Source: SIG299 sp045531955 (GTDB lineage: Bacteria > Bacillota > Clostridia > Lachnospirales > Lachnospiraceae). From it: a DNA stretch of 64,000 bases. The notes beneath the pieces are model-generated. The model made no database searches. It was given only the letters and a program-made list of their open reading frames with translations, and had not been told where the DNA came from. Below, one piece after another: positions 35,022-43,369 of this stretch. The stretch lies in assembly GCA_045531955.1 (NCBI GenBank), contig JAZSFC010000001.1, positions 62,001 through 126,000 on the forward strand. The letters are read 5' to 3'. Each line of letters opens with the position of its first letter. The stretch's first letter is position 1. The translations under genes were made by a program, and so were the position numbers.

Positions 35022-35984
35022 ATGAAAACTATAAAGGAAGACATTAAAAATAGAGAGTTTAAGAGGGTATACCTTTTATACGGCACCGAAGAATATTTAA
35101 AACGCCTCTATAAAAACAAACTGAAAGAGGCGGTATTACAGGATTCTGATGCCATGAATATGGCAGAGTATGCCGGCAAAGGCATTGATGAAAAAGAGGT
35201 AAGAGAGTTTGCGGATACATTGCCTTTTTTTGCGGACTATCATTTACTGATTTTGGAGAATACCGGCTGGTTTAAGAACTCTACAGACTTTGCGGACTAT
35301 GTACCGGAGCTTCCGGACACGGCAGTGCTTGTGTTTGTGGAAACCGAGGTAGATAAGCGGAGCCGTATGTATAAGGCGGTCAAGGAGCATGGCTATGTTT
35401 GTGAGATGAACGGTATGACCGAACAGGAACTGAAAATGTGGGTAGCTTCCCTGCTGAAGCGGGAAGAGCGTAAAATTACGGAATCCACCATCGAATTCCT
35501 TTTGGAGCAGGTGGGCACCGATATGGCAAAGCTTCAGAATGAGCTGGAAAAGCTGGTGTGTTATACCATGGGCAGAGATGTGGTTACTGCAGAAGACATC
35601 AGACAGGTGTGCTCCGAGCAGATTACGGGTAAAATATTTGTTATGGTAGAAGCCATGGCACAGGGGCGCAAAAAGCAGGCGTTGGAACTGTATTACGACC
35701 TGATTGCTCTGCAGGAAAAACCGATGGGTATCCTGTATATGATTCAGCGCCAATTTCACTATTTGCTGATTGTGAAAGAAATGAAAAAGAACCGGGCAGA
35801 CAAGGGAAGTATCGCATCTGCTCTCGGGGTGCCTCCGTTTGCAGTGCAGAAATATATGGCTCAGGCAGACCGTTTCCAAATGGAGGATTTAAAGAAGTTG
35901 GTAAATTACAGCCTCACTCTGGAGGAAGATGTAAAGTCCGGCCGCTTAAAAGAACAACTGGCAGTAGAATTATTGCTCGGATAA
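35022..35984 (+). CDS. holA: DNA polymerase III subunit delta
   Basis: 320 residues. The N-terminal RVYLLYGTEEYLKRLYKNKLKEA is the delta-subunit Walker-like region, followed by PFFADYHLLILENTGWFK and the clamp-loader collar helices (IFVMVEAMAQGRKKQALELYYDLI..EKPMGILYMIQRQFHYLLIVKEM). Delta opens the beta clamp as part of the clamp loader. In many Firmicutes holA follows comEC directly, as here, which supports both assignments. ATG 35022 follows AAGGAG. Confidence 0.93.
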   Translation: MKTIKEDIKNREFKRVYLLYGTEEYLKRLYKNKLKEAVLQDSDAMNMAEYAGKGIDEKEVREFADTLPFFADYHLLILENTGWFKNSTDFADYVPELPDTAVLVFVETEVDKRSRMYKAVKEHGYVCEMNGMTEQELKMWVASLLKREERKITESTIEFLLEQVGTDMAKLQNELEKLVCYTMGRDVVTAEDIRQVCSEQITGKIFVMVEAMAQGRKKQALELYYDLIALQEKPMGILYMIQRQFHYLLIVKEMKKNRADKGSIASALGVPPFAVQKYMAQADRFQMEDLKKLVNYSLTLEEDVKSGRLKEQLAVELLLG

Positions 35985-36064
35985 ATTATTGAAACTTTTT
36001 CCTGCGGGTTTGCGTCTAATGGGTAAAGGCGAAATATATCGCAGAAGGAAAGGATGATTTGATA

Positions 36065-37405
36065 ATGAAGAAAAGATTTTTATGCATGATATTATGTGGA
36101 TGTATGCTTGCCGGGATGGCAGGGTGTACCGGTGAAACCGCATCGGATGGCGGTCAGGTAACAAACATTCCGGTAGAAGATTTGGCGGACGGCGACTTGA
36201 CGGTAGAAACACCGGAAGGAATGTCTGCTGAAACCGTAGACCTTATGGACGGTATCGAGCTGATGTCCACGGAATGGAGCGACAATTTTCCGGACCATCC
36301 GATTACCAAGTTTGGTGTACCACTGCTTCAGAATACGTTAAAACAGGCGAAGAAGGGTGAAAATATTTTGATTTCCCCAATGTCAGCCTGGACAGTACTT
36401 TGCATGGTAGAAGCCGGAGCAAACGGTGAAACTAAGCAGCAGATGCAGGAGGCTTTGGCAGTTACCGAAGGTGATTATCTGACCTATGCAAAGAAGTTTA
36501 CTTTCCTGCTTCCGGAAAATGACAATTGCAAGGTGCACATGGCAAACGGTATTTGGTACAAGAACGTACCAAGTCTTCATGTGAACGATTACTTTTTGCA
36601 GTACAACAAAACCTTTTTTGATGCAGCAGCTTATAAGGCTCCTTTTGATGACAGTACTCTGAAAAATATCAATAACTGGGTATCGGAAAACACCGAGGGT
36701 ATGATTCCTGAAATCCTAAAAGAAATCAAAAAAGAGGATGTTATCTATCTGGTAAATGCTTTAAGCTTTGATGCAAAATGGAGTACAATCTATAACGAGA
36801 CACAGATTGCAAGGGACATTTTTACCACCGAAAACGGCGAAGAGAAGGTGGTAGCTGTAATGAATTGTAAGGAAAATGTTTATCTTAAGGATGAGAACAC
36901 CACTGGATTTATGAAATATTACGGCGACAGACAGTACGCCTTTGTGGCGCTGTTACCGAAGGAAGGCATGACCATGGCAGAGTATGTGGAAAGCCTTACG
37001 GCGGAGAAGATACGTAATTTGTTCCAAAATAAAATGAGCACAACGGTTTCTACCATGCTGCCGAAATTCTCGGTGGATTATGAGTTTCATATGAATGATA
37101 TTTTGATGCAGATGGGCATGACGGAGGCTTTTTCTGACAGCGATGCGGATTTTACCAAGATGGCAACCTCTGATGTAGGTAACATTTATATCAGCAGTGT
37201 AGACCAAAAGTGCTTTCTTGCGGTGGATGAGTATGGCACGAAGGCCGGAGCGGCAACAGCAGTGGCTATGGCAAATAAATCCATGGCGCTGGAACGTTCG
37301 AAGGAAGTTTTCTTAAACCGTCCGTTTGTATATCTGATTGTGGAATGTGATAATTTTGAGCCGCTGTTTATGGGCACAATAATGAATGTGGAGGAAGCAA
37401 AATGA
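36065..37405 (+). CDS. serpin-family lipoprotein (serine protease inhibitor)
   Basis: 446 residues. Lipoprotein signal: MKKRFLCMILCGCMLAGMAGC. The serpin fold spans about 75-446, with NILISPMSAWTVLCMVEAGA (helix B region), VYLVNALSFDAKWSTIY (breach/shutter) and the hinge DEYGTKAGAATAVAM before the reactive loop (ANKSMALERSKE), then VFLNRPFVYLIVECDNFEPLFMGTI. The Ala/Thr/Gly-rich hinge indicates an inhibitory, not merely structural, serpin; P1 cannot be assigned surely. Gut bacterial serpins inactivate host or bacterial proteases at the cell surface. ATG 36065 follows AAGGATG. The stop overlaps the DUF6472 start (ATGA). Confidence 0.9.
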   Translation: MKKRFLCMILCGCMLAGMAGCTGETASDGGQVTNIPVEDLADGDLTVETPEGMSAETVDLMDGIELMSTEWSDNFPDHPITKFGVPLLQNTLKQAKKGENILISPMSAWTVLCMVEAGANGETKQQMQEALAVTEGDYLTYAKKFTFLLPENDNCKVHMANGIWYKNVPSLHVNDYFLQYNKTFFDAAAYKAPFDDSTLKNINNWVSENTEGMIPEILKEIKKEDVIYLVNALSFDAKWSTIYNETQIARDIFTTENGEEKVVAVMNCKENVYLKDENTTGFMKYYGDRQYAFVALLPKEGMTMAEYVESLTAEKIRNLFQNKMSTTVSTMLPKFSVDYEFHMNDILMQMGMTEAFSDSDADFTKMATSDVGNIYISSVDQKCFLAVDEYGTKAGAATAVAMANKSMALERSKEVFLNRPFVYLIVECDNFEPLFMGTIMNVEEAK

Positions 37406-37575
37406 CCCAGTGTGAAGAGTGCCAGTACTACGCTTATGATGAGGACTACGAGGCATATATGTGCGAAATGAATATGGATGAGGACGAGTACGCAAGACTT
37501 GTGTCCGGCCATCGTCAATCCTGTCCGTACTATAAGAGAGGAGATGAATACTTCATTGTCAGAAAACAGATGTAA
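37402..37575 (+). CDS. DUF6472 family small Cys-containing protein
   Basis: 57 residues: starts MTQCEECQYYAYDEDY, centre CEMNMDEDEYARL, end CPYYKRGDEYFIVRKQM. Four cysteines (4, 7, 21, 41) could bind one zinc. The highly acidic sequence and the GDEY.IVRKQM end match a small family common in Lachnospiraceae. It overlaps the serpin stop by 4 bp. Function unknown. Confidence 0.75.
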   Translation: MTQCEECQYYAYDEDYEAYMCEMNMDEDEYARLVSGHRQSCPYYKRGDEYFIVRKQM

Positions 37576-38302
37576 GTTTGGAATTACTTCTTTTGCACTG
37601 CATATCCTTGCCATGGCTTTTATGCTTTGTGACCATTTGTGGGCAACTGTTATTCCGTGGAATGCAGAATGGATGACCTGTCTTGGTCGTCTTGCCTTTC
37701 CTATTTTTGCATTTATGACGGTGGAGGGCTTCTTCTATACCAAAAACCTAAAACGCTATGCAGGAAGACTGTTGCTGTTTGCCCTGATTTCTGAGATACC
37801 GTTTAACCTGATGATGTGCGGAAGGGTGTTTTTTCCGCTCCATCAGAATGTGCTATGGTGCTTTCTTTTGTGTATTGGCTTAATGAGTCTTAACGAAAAA
37901 GCAAAAGACACCGGCAAATGGTGGATTCGGGGACTTACGGCCATTGGTACTGTTTTGCTCGGAACCGTGGTGGGCATGCTCTCTTTCATGGATTACATGC
38001 ACTACGGTGTATGGATGGTGCTGACCTTTTATTTTCTTCGCGGCACGAAGTGGTGGAATTATGCGGGCCAGCTGCTGTTGATGATTCTGATAAACAAAGA
38101 AGTGGGAGGCATGGTCTATCAGTGGGAGCTGTTTGGATACATGTTTGAGGTACGACAGCAGTACTTCGCTGTACTTGCCTTGGTGCCAATCTGGCTGTAT
38201 AACGGCAAGCAGGGCTATCACAGCAAGTGGTTCCAGTATTTTTGCTATGCCTTCTATCCGGCACACATTTTGATTTTGTGGCTGATTATGAGGTTTTTCT
38301 AA
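37544..38302 (+). CDS. TraX-family membrane protein
   Basis: About 252 residues, seven to eight membrane segments. FALHILAMAFMLCDHLWATVIP...LGRLAFPIFAFMTVEGFFYTKNLKRYAGRLLLFALISEIPFNL matches TraX, the family of F-pilin N-acetylation proteins; chromosomal clostridial homologues have no known role and may be membrane acyltransferases. The start is uncertain: ATG 37544 lies right behind AGAGGAG with almost no spacer, and overlaps the DUF6472 gene by 32 bp. Confidence 0.82.
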   Translation: MNTSLSENRCKFGITSFALHILAMAFMLCDHLWATVIPWNAEWMTCLGRLAFPIFAFMTVEGFFYTKNLKRYAGRLLLFALISEIPFNLMMCGRVFFPLHQNVLWCFLLCIGLMSLNEKAKDTGKWWIRGLTAIGTVLLGTVVGMLSFMDYMHYGVWMVLTFYFLRGTKWWNYAGQLLLMILINKEVGGMVYQWELFGYMFEVRQQYFAVLALVPIWLYNGKQGYHSKWFQYFCYAFYPAHILILWLIMRFF

Positions 38303-38331
38303 TAAGAGTTAGCAGAAACAAAATTCCATGC

Positions 38332-38360
38332 TTGAATGTTATAGAAAATTGTGTTAAAAT
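38332..38360 (+). promoter_or_regulatory. promoter of tRNA-Ser
   Basis: TTGAAT (38332-38337), 17 bp, TAAAAT (38355-38360); start expected near 38367. Confidence 0.7.
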
Positions 38361-38390
38361 GTTTAAGTTGTTTCATACAATTTAACATTT

Positions 38391-38476
38391 GGAGACGTAT
38401 CGAAGAGGCCGTAACGAGACTGACTCGAAATCAGTTTGTCCGAAAGGGCACGAGGGTTCGAATCCCTCCGTCTCCG
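38391..38476 (+). tRNA. tRNA-Ser, anticodon CGA
   Basis: 86 nt. Acceptor GGAGACG (38391-38397) pairs with CGTCTCC (38469-38475), discriminator G. The anticodon stem is ACTGA/TCAGT with loop CTCGAAA, anticodon CGA (38426-38428), reading UCG. A long variable arm (GTCCGAAAGGGCAC) marks the class II Ser type, and GGTTCGAATCC is the T loop. CCA is not encoded. Its 3' end is the integration site of the downstream element, which restores an intact tRNA. Confidence 0.97.
38458..38476 (+). other. attL (19-bp core within tRNA-Ser)
   Basis: TCGAATCCCTCCGTCTCCG, from the T loop to the discriminator base; identical to 52740-52758. Confidence 0.93.
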
Positions 38477-38525
38477 TTCCCCGCAAGGGGCTTATTTATA
38501 AGCATTACAAAGTATATCAGATTTC

Positions 38526-38551
38526 AATCCAAAGTTTATCCAAAGTTTTTT
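38526..38551 (+). repeat. left integrase arm-site repeat
   Basis: AATCCAAAGTTT followed by ATCCAAAGTTTTTT: two tandem ATCCAAAGTTT units. The identical 26-bp block recurs in the same orientation at 52592-52617. Lies 50 bp inside attL. Confidence 0.85.
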
Positions 38552-38617
38552 GTGATTTGAAGGTGGATGCAGGATGGGAATTGCTTAATAGACAGAAAAT
38601 TGGACAGTGAGAATGTG

Positions 38618-38653
38618 AAGAGGAGCATTGCCGGAGGGTGGTGCTTCTTTTTA
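38618..38653 (+). terminator. intrinsic terminator at the left end of the island
   Basis: AGGAGCATTGCC-GGAG-GGTGGTGCTTCT followed by TTTTATT. In the excised circle this would lie about 190 bp after int across attP, so it may end the int transcript. Confidence 0.7.
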
Positions 38654-38684
38654 TTGTGGTGACATTGTTAATTTGAAATTGTAC

Positions 38685-38713
38685 TTGAAAAAAATAGTCG
38701 AGCGTTATATAAT
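38685..38713 (+). promoter_or_regulatory. promoter of the AIPR gene
   Basis: TTGAAA (38685-38690), 17 bp, TATAAT (38708-38713). The stretch 38477-38880 otherwise holds the arm repeat, the left-end terminator and a 160-nt untranslated leader with small inverted repeats (ATAGG/CCTAT near 38736, AGATA/TATCT near 38751). Confidence 0.8.
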
Positions 38714-38880
38714 TGAATTGTCTATAGGAGTTGACCTATTAGATAACCAGTATCTTATGCAGATGTGGAATGAAACGTGAATATGAAAACTGTAGGGAAT
38801 GTTATTCCCTTTTATTGGTGTATTCTGTTGTTCTGCATTTGCAAATAACAGATTTTTTTTATTATAAGGAGATGTGGATT

Positions 38881-40083
38881 ATGGCACAGATGAAACTCAA
38901 GGCAAAAGAATTTAAGAAAATGTTGGACCCAAACAATCCAATGAGTGAGCGGATGAAATATGTATGCTATGTTCAAGCAAACAGTATACCGCAGAATATG
39001 GATGAGTGGATGGGAACGAATCCGAGAGAACAAAAAATGACAACGAATGTTGCTATGAAAATTCAGGAAAGCTTGGCGGAAAATAATAATTTTCATGAGT
39101 TAAACAGAGGAATTCTTCTGTCTGCAAAAAGGGTAAAATGGGAAAATTCAACAGAGGAGTTACTGATTGAATTTGAAGACCCTAATATTCATGGAAATAT
39201 TGATGGTGGACATACATTGAGGGCTATTTTAAAGGCAAAGAATGACAATACATTATCTAGTAAAAGATATGTATTTATGGAAATAATCGTAGGCTTGGAA
39301 AGTCCGGTCGAACTTGCGGCTGCCAGAAATACGTCTGTTCAAGTTGATCTAAAATCAATTGCGGAATTGGAAAATAGCTTTGCAACTATAAAAAAAGCGT
39401 TTGAACCTTTAACTTTTTCGAATAGAATTCAATATAAAATGAATGAGCATTATAATGACGATAACATAACAGAAATTGATGTAAGAGAATTGATTGCTAT
39501 TATGTTGATGTTTAGTCAGGAAATTTATCCATATAAAAATGCTCAAGGAACTTTATCTGAAGTACAACCGATTCAGTGTTATTCGGGTAAAGAGGCTAGT
39601 TTGAGAAAATTTCTTAAATGTAATTGCACTGATCCAGAGCAGCAAAAAAATAAACGGGAATTAATGATAAGGAATTTAAGCCCGATTGTGCCGGATATAT
39701 TTGCATTGTGGGAAGAAATTGAAACATCTTTTGCAAATATGGCAAAGAAAGCAGGAAAAAGATACGGCTCAAGAAAATATTCGAAAGCAGATGGCGATAA
39801 AGTTGTTGGAAAGTCTTTCTTTTACGAAACAGATTTGAAACATATTGTTCCAAAAGGTTTAATGTATCCATTGATGGGTGCGTTTAGGGCATTGGTTCAA
39901 GTCGATAATAATACTGGCTGTTATTACTGGAAAAAGAATCCATTGGAAGTTTGGCAGGTTTTGGGAACAAAGTTAGTGACAATTCTCTTGGATGAAAAAG
40001 CTGAAACACCGGATTCGTTGGCTAAGAATACGAATTTGTGGAGTAATTTATTTAAAGAAGTATACATTTTTGCGTATTTATAA
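38881..40083 (+). CDS. AIPR-family (abortive infection phage resistance) protein
   Basis: 400 residues. The diagnostic segment is EFEDPNIHGNIDGGHTLRAILKAKND (near residue 90-120), the 'DGxHR/DGGHT' motif of AIPR and DndB-like proteins, followed by VFMEIIVGLESPVELAAARNTSVQVD with the conserved 'ARNTS.QV' segment. The C-terminal half (LIAIMLMFSQEIYPYKNA... YYWKKNPLEVW) is helical. AIPR proteins were named from a lactococcal abortive-infection determinant; the mechanism is unclear. Start ATG 38881 follows AAGGAG 14 bp earlier; the in-frame extension to 38770 lacks a ribosome site. It has its own promoter and a hairpin region after it, so it is a separate unit from the restriction operon. Confidence 0.75.
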   Translation: MAQMKLKAKEFKKMLDPNNPMSERMKYVCYVQANSIPQNMDEWMGTNPREQKMTTNVAMKIQESLAENNNFHELNRGILLSAKRVKWENSTEELLIEFEDPNIHGNIDGGHTLRAILKAKNDNTLSSKRYVFMEIIVGLESPVELAAARNTSVQVDLKSIAELENSFATIKKAFEPLTFSNRIQYKMNEHYNDDNITEIDVRELIAIMLMFSQEIYPYKNAQGTLSEVQPIQCYSGKEASLRKFLKCNCTDPEQQKNKRELMIRNLSPIVPDIFALWEEIETSFANMAKKAGKRYGSRKYSKADGDKVVGKSFFYETDLKHIVPKGLMYPLMGAFRALVQVDNNTGCYYWKKNPLEVWQVLGTKLVTILLDEKAETPDSLAKNTNLWSNLFKEVYIFAYL

Positions 40084-40102
40084 AAATTGCATAACAAGAA
40101 CA

Positions 40103-40176
40103 AAAAAGGAGTACTGCCTTAGTGCTGGTACTTTTCCGGGGCTGTCGCACTAAGTAATTAGTGCCAGCTCCTTTTT
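40103..40176 (+). ncRNA. nested inverted repeats after the AIPR gene (structured RNA or elaborate terminator)
   Basis: Outer stem AAAAAGGAG (40103-40111) with CTCCTTTTT (40168-40176); inner stem TTAGTGC (40119-40125) with GCACTAA (40147-40153). A second TTAGTGC copy at 40158-40164 could compete for the inner pairing, and AGTAC/GTACT (40110-40132) offers another fold ending in TTTT. It could be only a terminator. The stretch 40177-40409 otherwise shows a TATACT box (40311-40316) and no convincing gene. Confidence 0.5.
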
Positions 40177-40409
40177 CGTGCAGAAAAAACTGCCGGTCTC
40201 GAAAAAAACTGGAAGTTGGTGTAAAATATATGTATGCAAATACATACCGGTTAAGAAAAGAAAAAATCTTTGTTCGCAAAGAAAATATCGATTTATCAAC
40301 AATGATGTGGTATACTATATAGGAGTCCAAAATATGAATAAGGACACACGTGGTTTTCTGCAAAGGTTAAAGTAAGTTATACTGTCTTGTGATAATAAGG
40401 AGAAAGAAG

Positions 40410-40658
40410 ATGGCTAAAGTTATTAGTTATAACAAACTATGGAAATTACTAATAGACCGAGGATTAAAACGTACGGATTTGAAAGAACTCTGCAAAATTA
40501 GTTCGGCATCCATTGCGAAACTTGGAAAAAATGAAAATCTGACAACAGGGGTTTTACAAAAGATATGTACAGGTTTGCAATGTGATGTTTCTGATATTAT
40601 GGAAATGATTGATGATGGAAATATCAATAAGAAAACTGAGATGACAGGTGTCCTTTAA
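40410..40658 (+). CDS. XRE/Cro-type controller protein of the restriction operon
   Basis: 82 residues with one HTH: YNKLWKLLIDRGLKRTDLKELCKISSASIAKLGKNENLTTGVLQKICTGLQCDVSDIMEM. Start ATG 40410 follows AAGGAGAAAG. Small XRE proteins often sit at the head of restriction-modification operons and time the nuclease after the methylase. A perfect palindrome overlaps its stop and precedes the nuclease gene by about 105 bp, which fits that role. Confidence 0.85.
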   Translation: MAKVISYNKLWKLLIDRGLKRTDLKELCKISSASIAKLGKNENLTTGVLQKICTGLQCDVSDIMEMIDDGNINKKTEMTGVL

Positions 40659-40666
40659 AAAGGACA
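40649..40666. promoter_or_regulatory. palindrome, candidate controller-protein operator
   Basis: TGTCCTTT-AA-AAAGGACA, perfect 8-bp arms, overlapping the XRE stop codon and upstream of a TATAAA box (40685-40690). No U-tract follows, so a terminator is unlikely. Confidence 0.5.
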
Positions 40667-40771
40667 GCAGATAGGCTGGATTGTTATAAAATAAATATGT
40701 AGCTAAAAAGATAACTAGATAGTGTGGTTAAAAAATATATTAATGTGAAAAAATATAGGAGGAGGGCTATT

Positions 40772-42025
40772 ATGGGACTTTGTATTCAAGATCCTTCATA
40801 TAAAGAGTCTGCGTATCTTCATGAGGCACTTATATCTTCGTGCGTGAATGGTGTTTTAGGTGGTGGAGCATATGCTTTTGCGTCAAAAGATGGAATTGAG
40901 TTGCTAATAGAAGATGATAATTTCAAGCAATTTTTGAAAAACGGAATATTTACATTGGTAGTAGGAATGGATGCTATAACCAATATATATTCCATTGATG
41001 CTTTGAAAAAATTACAGGAGAAGTATGCAGGACATCTTATAGTAAAGGCGTATATACATAACAGTAAAGGTTCAACATTTCATCCAAAATATAGTTGGTT
41101 TTCCTATAAAAAAGGAGGGGCTTTGATTATAGGGTCAGGTAATTTGACACAGAAGGGCTTGAGACAGAATAGAGAAGCATATAGCATTGAGAAATATGAA
41201 GATGAAAGTTTTAATGAGGTGATTTCTGAATGGAATAACTGGTTAAATCATAGCAAGATGTTTCTGTTCGACATTAACGATGATATTGTTCATGAATATG
41301 CAATCCAAAATACTCGTAAGATGAGTGCAATGATTAAGATTCAAAAAGAATATGGTAGGCAGACTGATGTAGAAAGATTATTTAAATATGCAGAGTTATT
41401 AGGATTACAGGCAAAAAATAAAAATGCTTCTGTTCAAAAAGAAAAAGCCACAAAAGAACTTGTAGTAACAGATATCCAAACACATGCTCAGTCCAATTTC
41501 TATGGTGAAGATGTGGATATTGATATGTCGTATTGGACCGTATATCTTAATAGTGAAGTACTTGTTGCAGAAATTCCGAGAAGTGGTAGTCGGTGGCAAC
41601 AAGTTAATTTTGATAAGAAGACTTTTGAAGAATTTTTTGGAGCCACATGCGGTGAAAATGGTGCATATCGCATTTTGTTTAGAAATATGACAGAAGATGG
41701 AATCTTGCAGGATGTGGAAGTAAGGCCTAGCGTTTCTGTTTCAAGTCAAAATTATAGATTTGAGTTAGATGCGGCAAAGGGACGAGCATACCCGGCAGGA
41801 AAAGATAGGCCAGTGGGTGTTTTTGTTAAAGTATCCCCTAGAGATTTCATATACCAGTTAGTTATGCCTGGAGAGCCAGCATATCAGTCATGTATCGAAG
41901 TTCTTGACAGTAAAGAAGCTTATTCAAATAGAATGAGACGGATTCGATACCAATGTCGGGAAATTTTTGAAAATACTCCCCTATTATCAATATGGAAAAG
42001 ATTGGATGTAGAAGAAGATGAATAA
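40772..42025 (+). CDS. phospholipase D-fold restriction endonuclease (NgoFVII-like)
   Basis: 417 residues. Residues about 1-190 form a PLD nuclease domain: STFHPKYSWFSYKKGGALIIGSGNLTQKGLRQNREAY contains the HxK pair (near 110) and the G-S-x-N-L-T strand, the catalytic signature used by NgoFVII, BfiI-type and other PLD restriction enzymes. Only one HxK motif is present, so it should act as a dimer. The C-terminal part (about 245-417) is probably a DNA-recognition domain (WTVYLNSEVLVAEIPRSGSRWQQVNFD). ATG 40772 follows AGGAGGAGGG. It overlaps the first methyltransferase gene by 8 bp. Metal-independent cleavage is expected for this fold. Confidence 0.75.
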   Translation: MGLCIQDPSYKESAYLHEALISSCVNGVLGGGAYAFASKDGIELLIEDDNFKQFLKNGIFTLVVGMDAITNIYSIDALKKLQEKYAGHLIVKAYIHNSKGSTFHPKYSWFSYKKGGALIIGSGNLTQKGLRQNREAYSIEKYEDESFNEVISEWNNWLNHSKMFLFDINDDIVHEYAIQNTRKMSAMIKIQKEYGRQTDVERLFKYAELLGLQAKNKNASVQKEKATKELVVTDIQTHAQSNFYGEDVDIDMSYWTVYLNSEVLVAEIPRSGSRWQQVNFDKKTFEEFFGATCGENGAYRILFRNMTEDGILQDVEVRPSVSVSSQNYRFELDAAKGRAYPAGKDRPVGVFVKVSPRDFIYQLVMPGEPAYQSCIEVLDSKEAYSNRMRRIRYQCREIFENTPLLSIWKRLDVEEDE

Positions 42026-43361
42026 TGAAGATTCCGCAATTGTTAGACCTATACATTATTTGGGAAGTAAACTTAGAATGCTTGATACCGTAAGAAATGC
42101 TATTGATATAGTTGATCCAACAGGTGGTACAATTTGTGATTTGTTTTCTGGATCGGGTACCGTATCGAAATATTTTGTGAATTATAGAAATGTCATTTCT
42201 TCGGATATACAAGTATATTCAAGTGTCCTCTGTGAAGCCGAAATGAGTGGCTTATCAGAAACCTTTGATGTTGATGGTTTTGTTGATGAAATGTTTAGTG
42301 GAAAGCATTATAAGAAACTTAGAAATGTTTTTGATGATCTTTTGACATATGAAGGAGAATGTGTCAATGATGCGAAGAAGGGTAACATTAATAATTTATT
42401 CGAAATTATTGAAAGCGGGTCTATATATATTTTCGAAAAGGGAGAATGTGTCGACAGATCTAAAAAATTGGAATCTCATCTTGAACTGTTGGGCAAACGT
42501 ATTACAGAAAATAGTTTAGAAGAAGATGCAGATATAATGATAACAAGATATTATGGTGGACTGTATTTTTCTTATGAGCAGGCTGTACGGCTGGATTGTA
42601 TAGCGCACTATGTATTTTTAAACGGTGGCATTAAAAAAACTAAAATGTTGGCTGCATTGCTTAGCACAACAAGCGAGATTGTAAATACAGTTGGGAAACA
42701 ATTTGCACAGCCACTAAAAGTGCGGAATGCAAAAGGCGAATACAAGCAATCATTATTAAAAAAGATTATTGATGATAGATCATTAGATGTAATCTTTATA
42801 TATAAAAAATGGTTGAAACATTATATGAGTATAAAGAAACCTTTGTATGATTTTGACATTATTTGTGATGACTATGTAAATGTGCTCAAAGCCTTAAAAA
42901 GCAGAAATGTGAAGGTTGTGTATGCAGATCCACCATATACAAGATATCATTATAGCCGATACTATCATGTGCTTGAGACGATGTGCCTAAGAGACAATCC
43001 AGAGGTTACAACTACTTTCCCGAATGGAACTGGCGGAATTAGTAGGGCAATATATCGAGAAGGAAGGCATCAATCCCCTTTTTGTATAAAGAGTAAAGCA
43101 GAGGGGGCATTTGAAAAACTTTTTGAAGGAATTAGAGACCTTGATATTCCTTTAGTTTTGTCATATTCACCATTTGATTCATCACAAGCGGTTACACCAA
43201 GACTGCAAACGATAGATCAGTTGGTAAGAAAGGCTGAATTGTATTTTTCAGAGGTAACAACTATGTCACCGGGAGAGTTTACGCATAGTAAGCTGAATTC
43301 TACGGATAAGAATTTTGATGCGAATCATGAAGCGGAATTACTTATATTATGCAAGAATTGA
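42018..43361 (+). CDS. D12-class adenine-specific DNA methyltransferase
   Basis: 447 residues. RPIHYLGSKLRMLDTVRNAI is the typical Dam/D12 N-terminus, CDLFSGSGTVSKYF (about 38-51) is the AdoMet motif I, and VVYADPPYTRYHYSRYYHVLETM (about 304) is the DPPY catalytic motif. An insert between them (about 75-250) is probably the target-recognition region. It would make N6-methyladenine in the site cut by the companion nuclease. Overlaps the nuclease gene by 8 bp; the second methyltransferase follows after 8 bp. Confidence 0.88.
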   Translation: MNNEDSAIVRPIHYLGSKLRMLDTVRNAIDIVDPTGGTICDLFSGSGTVSKYFVNYRNVISSDIQVYSSVLCEAEMSGLSETFDVDGFVDEMFSGKHYKKLRNVFDDLLTYEGECVNDAKKGNINNLFEIIESGSIYIFEKGECVDRSKKLESHLELLGKRITENSLEEDADIMITRYYGGLYFSYEQAVRLDCIAHYVFLNGGIKKTKMLAALLSTTSEIVNTVGKQFAQPLKVRNAKGEYKQSLLKKIIDDRSLDVIFIYKKWLKHYMSIKKPLYDFDIICDDYVNVLKALKSRNVKVVYADPPYTRYHYSRYYHVLETMCLRDNPEVTTTFPNGTGGISRAIYREGRHQSPFCIKSKAEGAFEKLFEGIRDLDIPLVLSYSPFDSSQAVTPRLQTIDQLVRKAELYFSEVTTMSPGEFTHSKLNSTDKNFDANHEAELLILCKN

Positions 43362-43369
43362 GGAGAACA

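Noticed and set aside
38351..38610. Open frames across the tRNA-Ser gene
   Set aside because: They read the tRNA and the att/arm sequences; not credible proteins.
40178..40375. 65-codon basic frame between AIPR and XRE genes
   Set aside because: No ribosome site, no family resemblance, overlaps a promoter-like region; left as non-coding.
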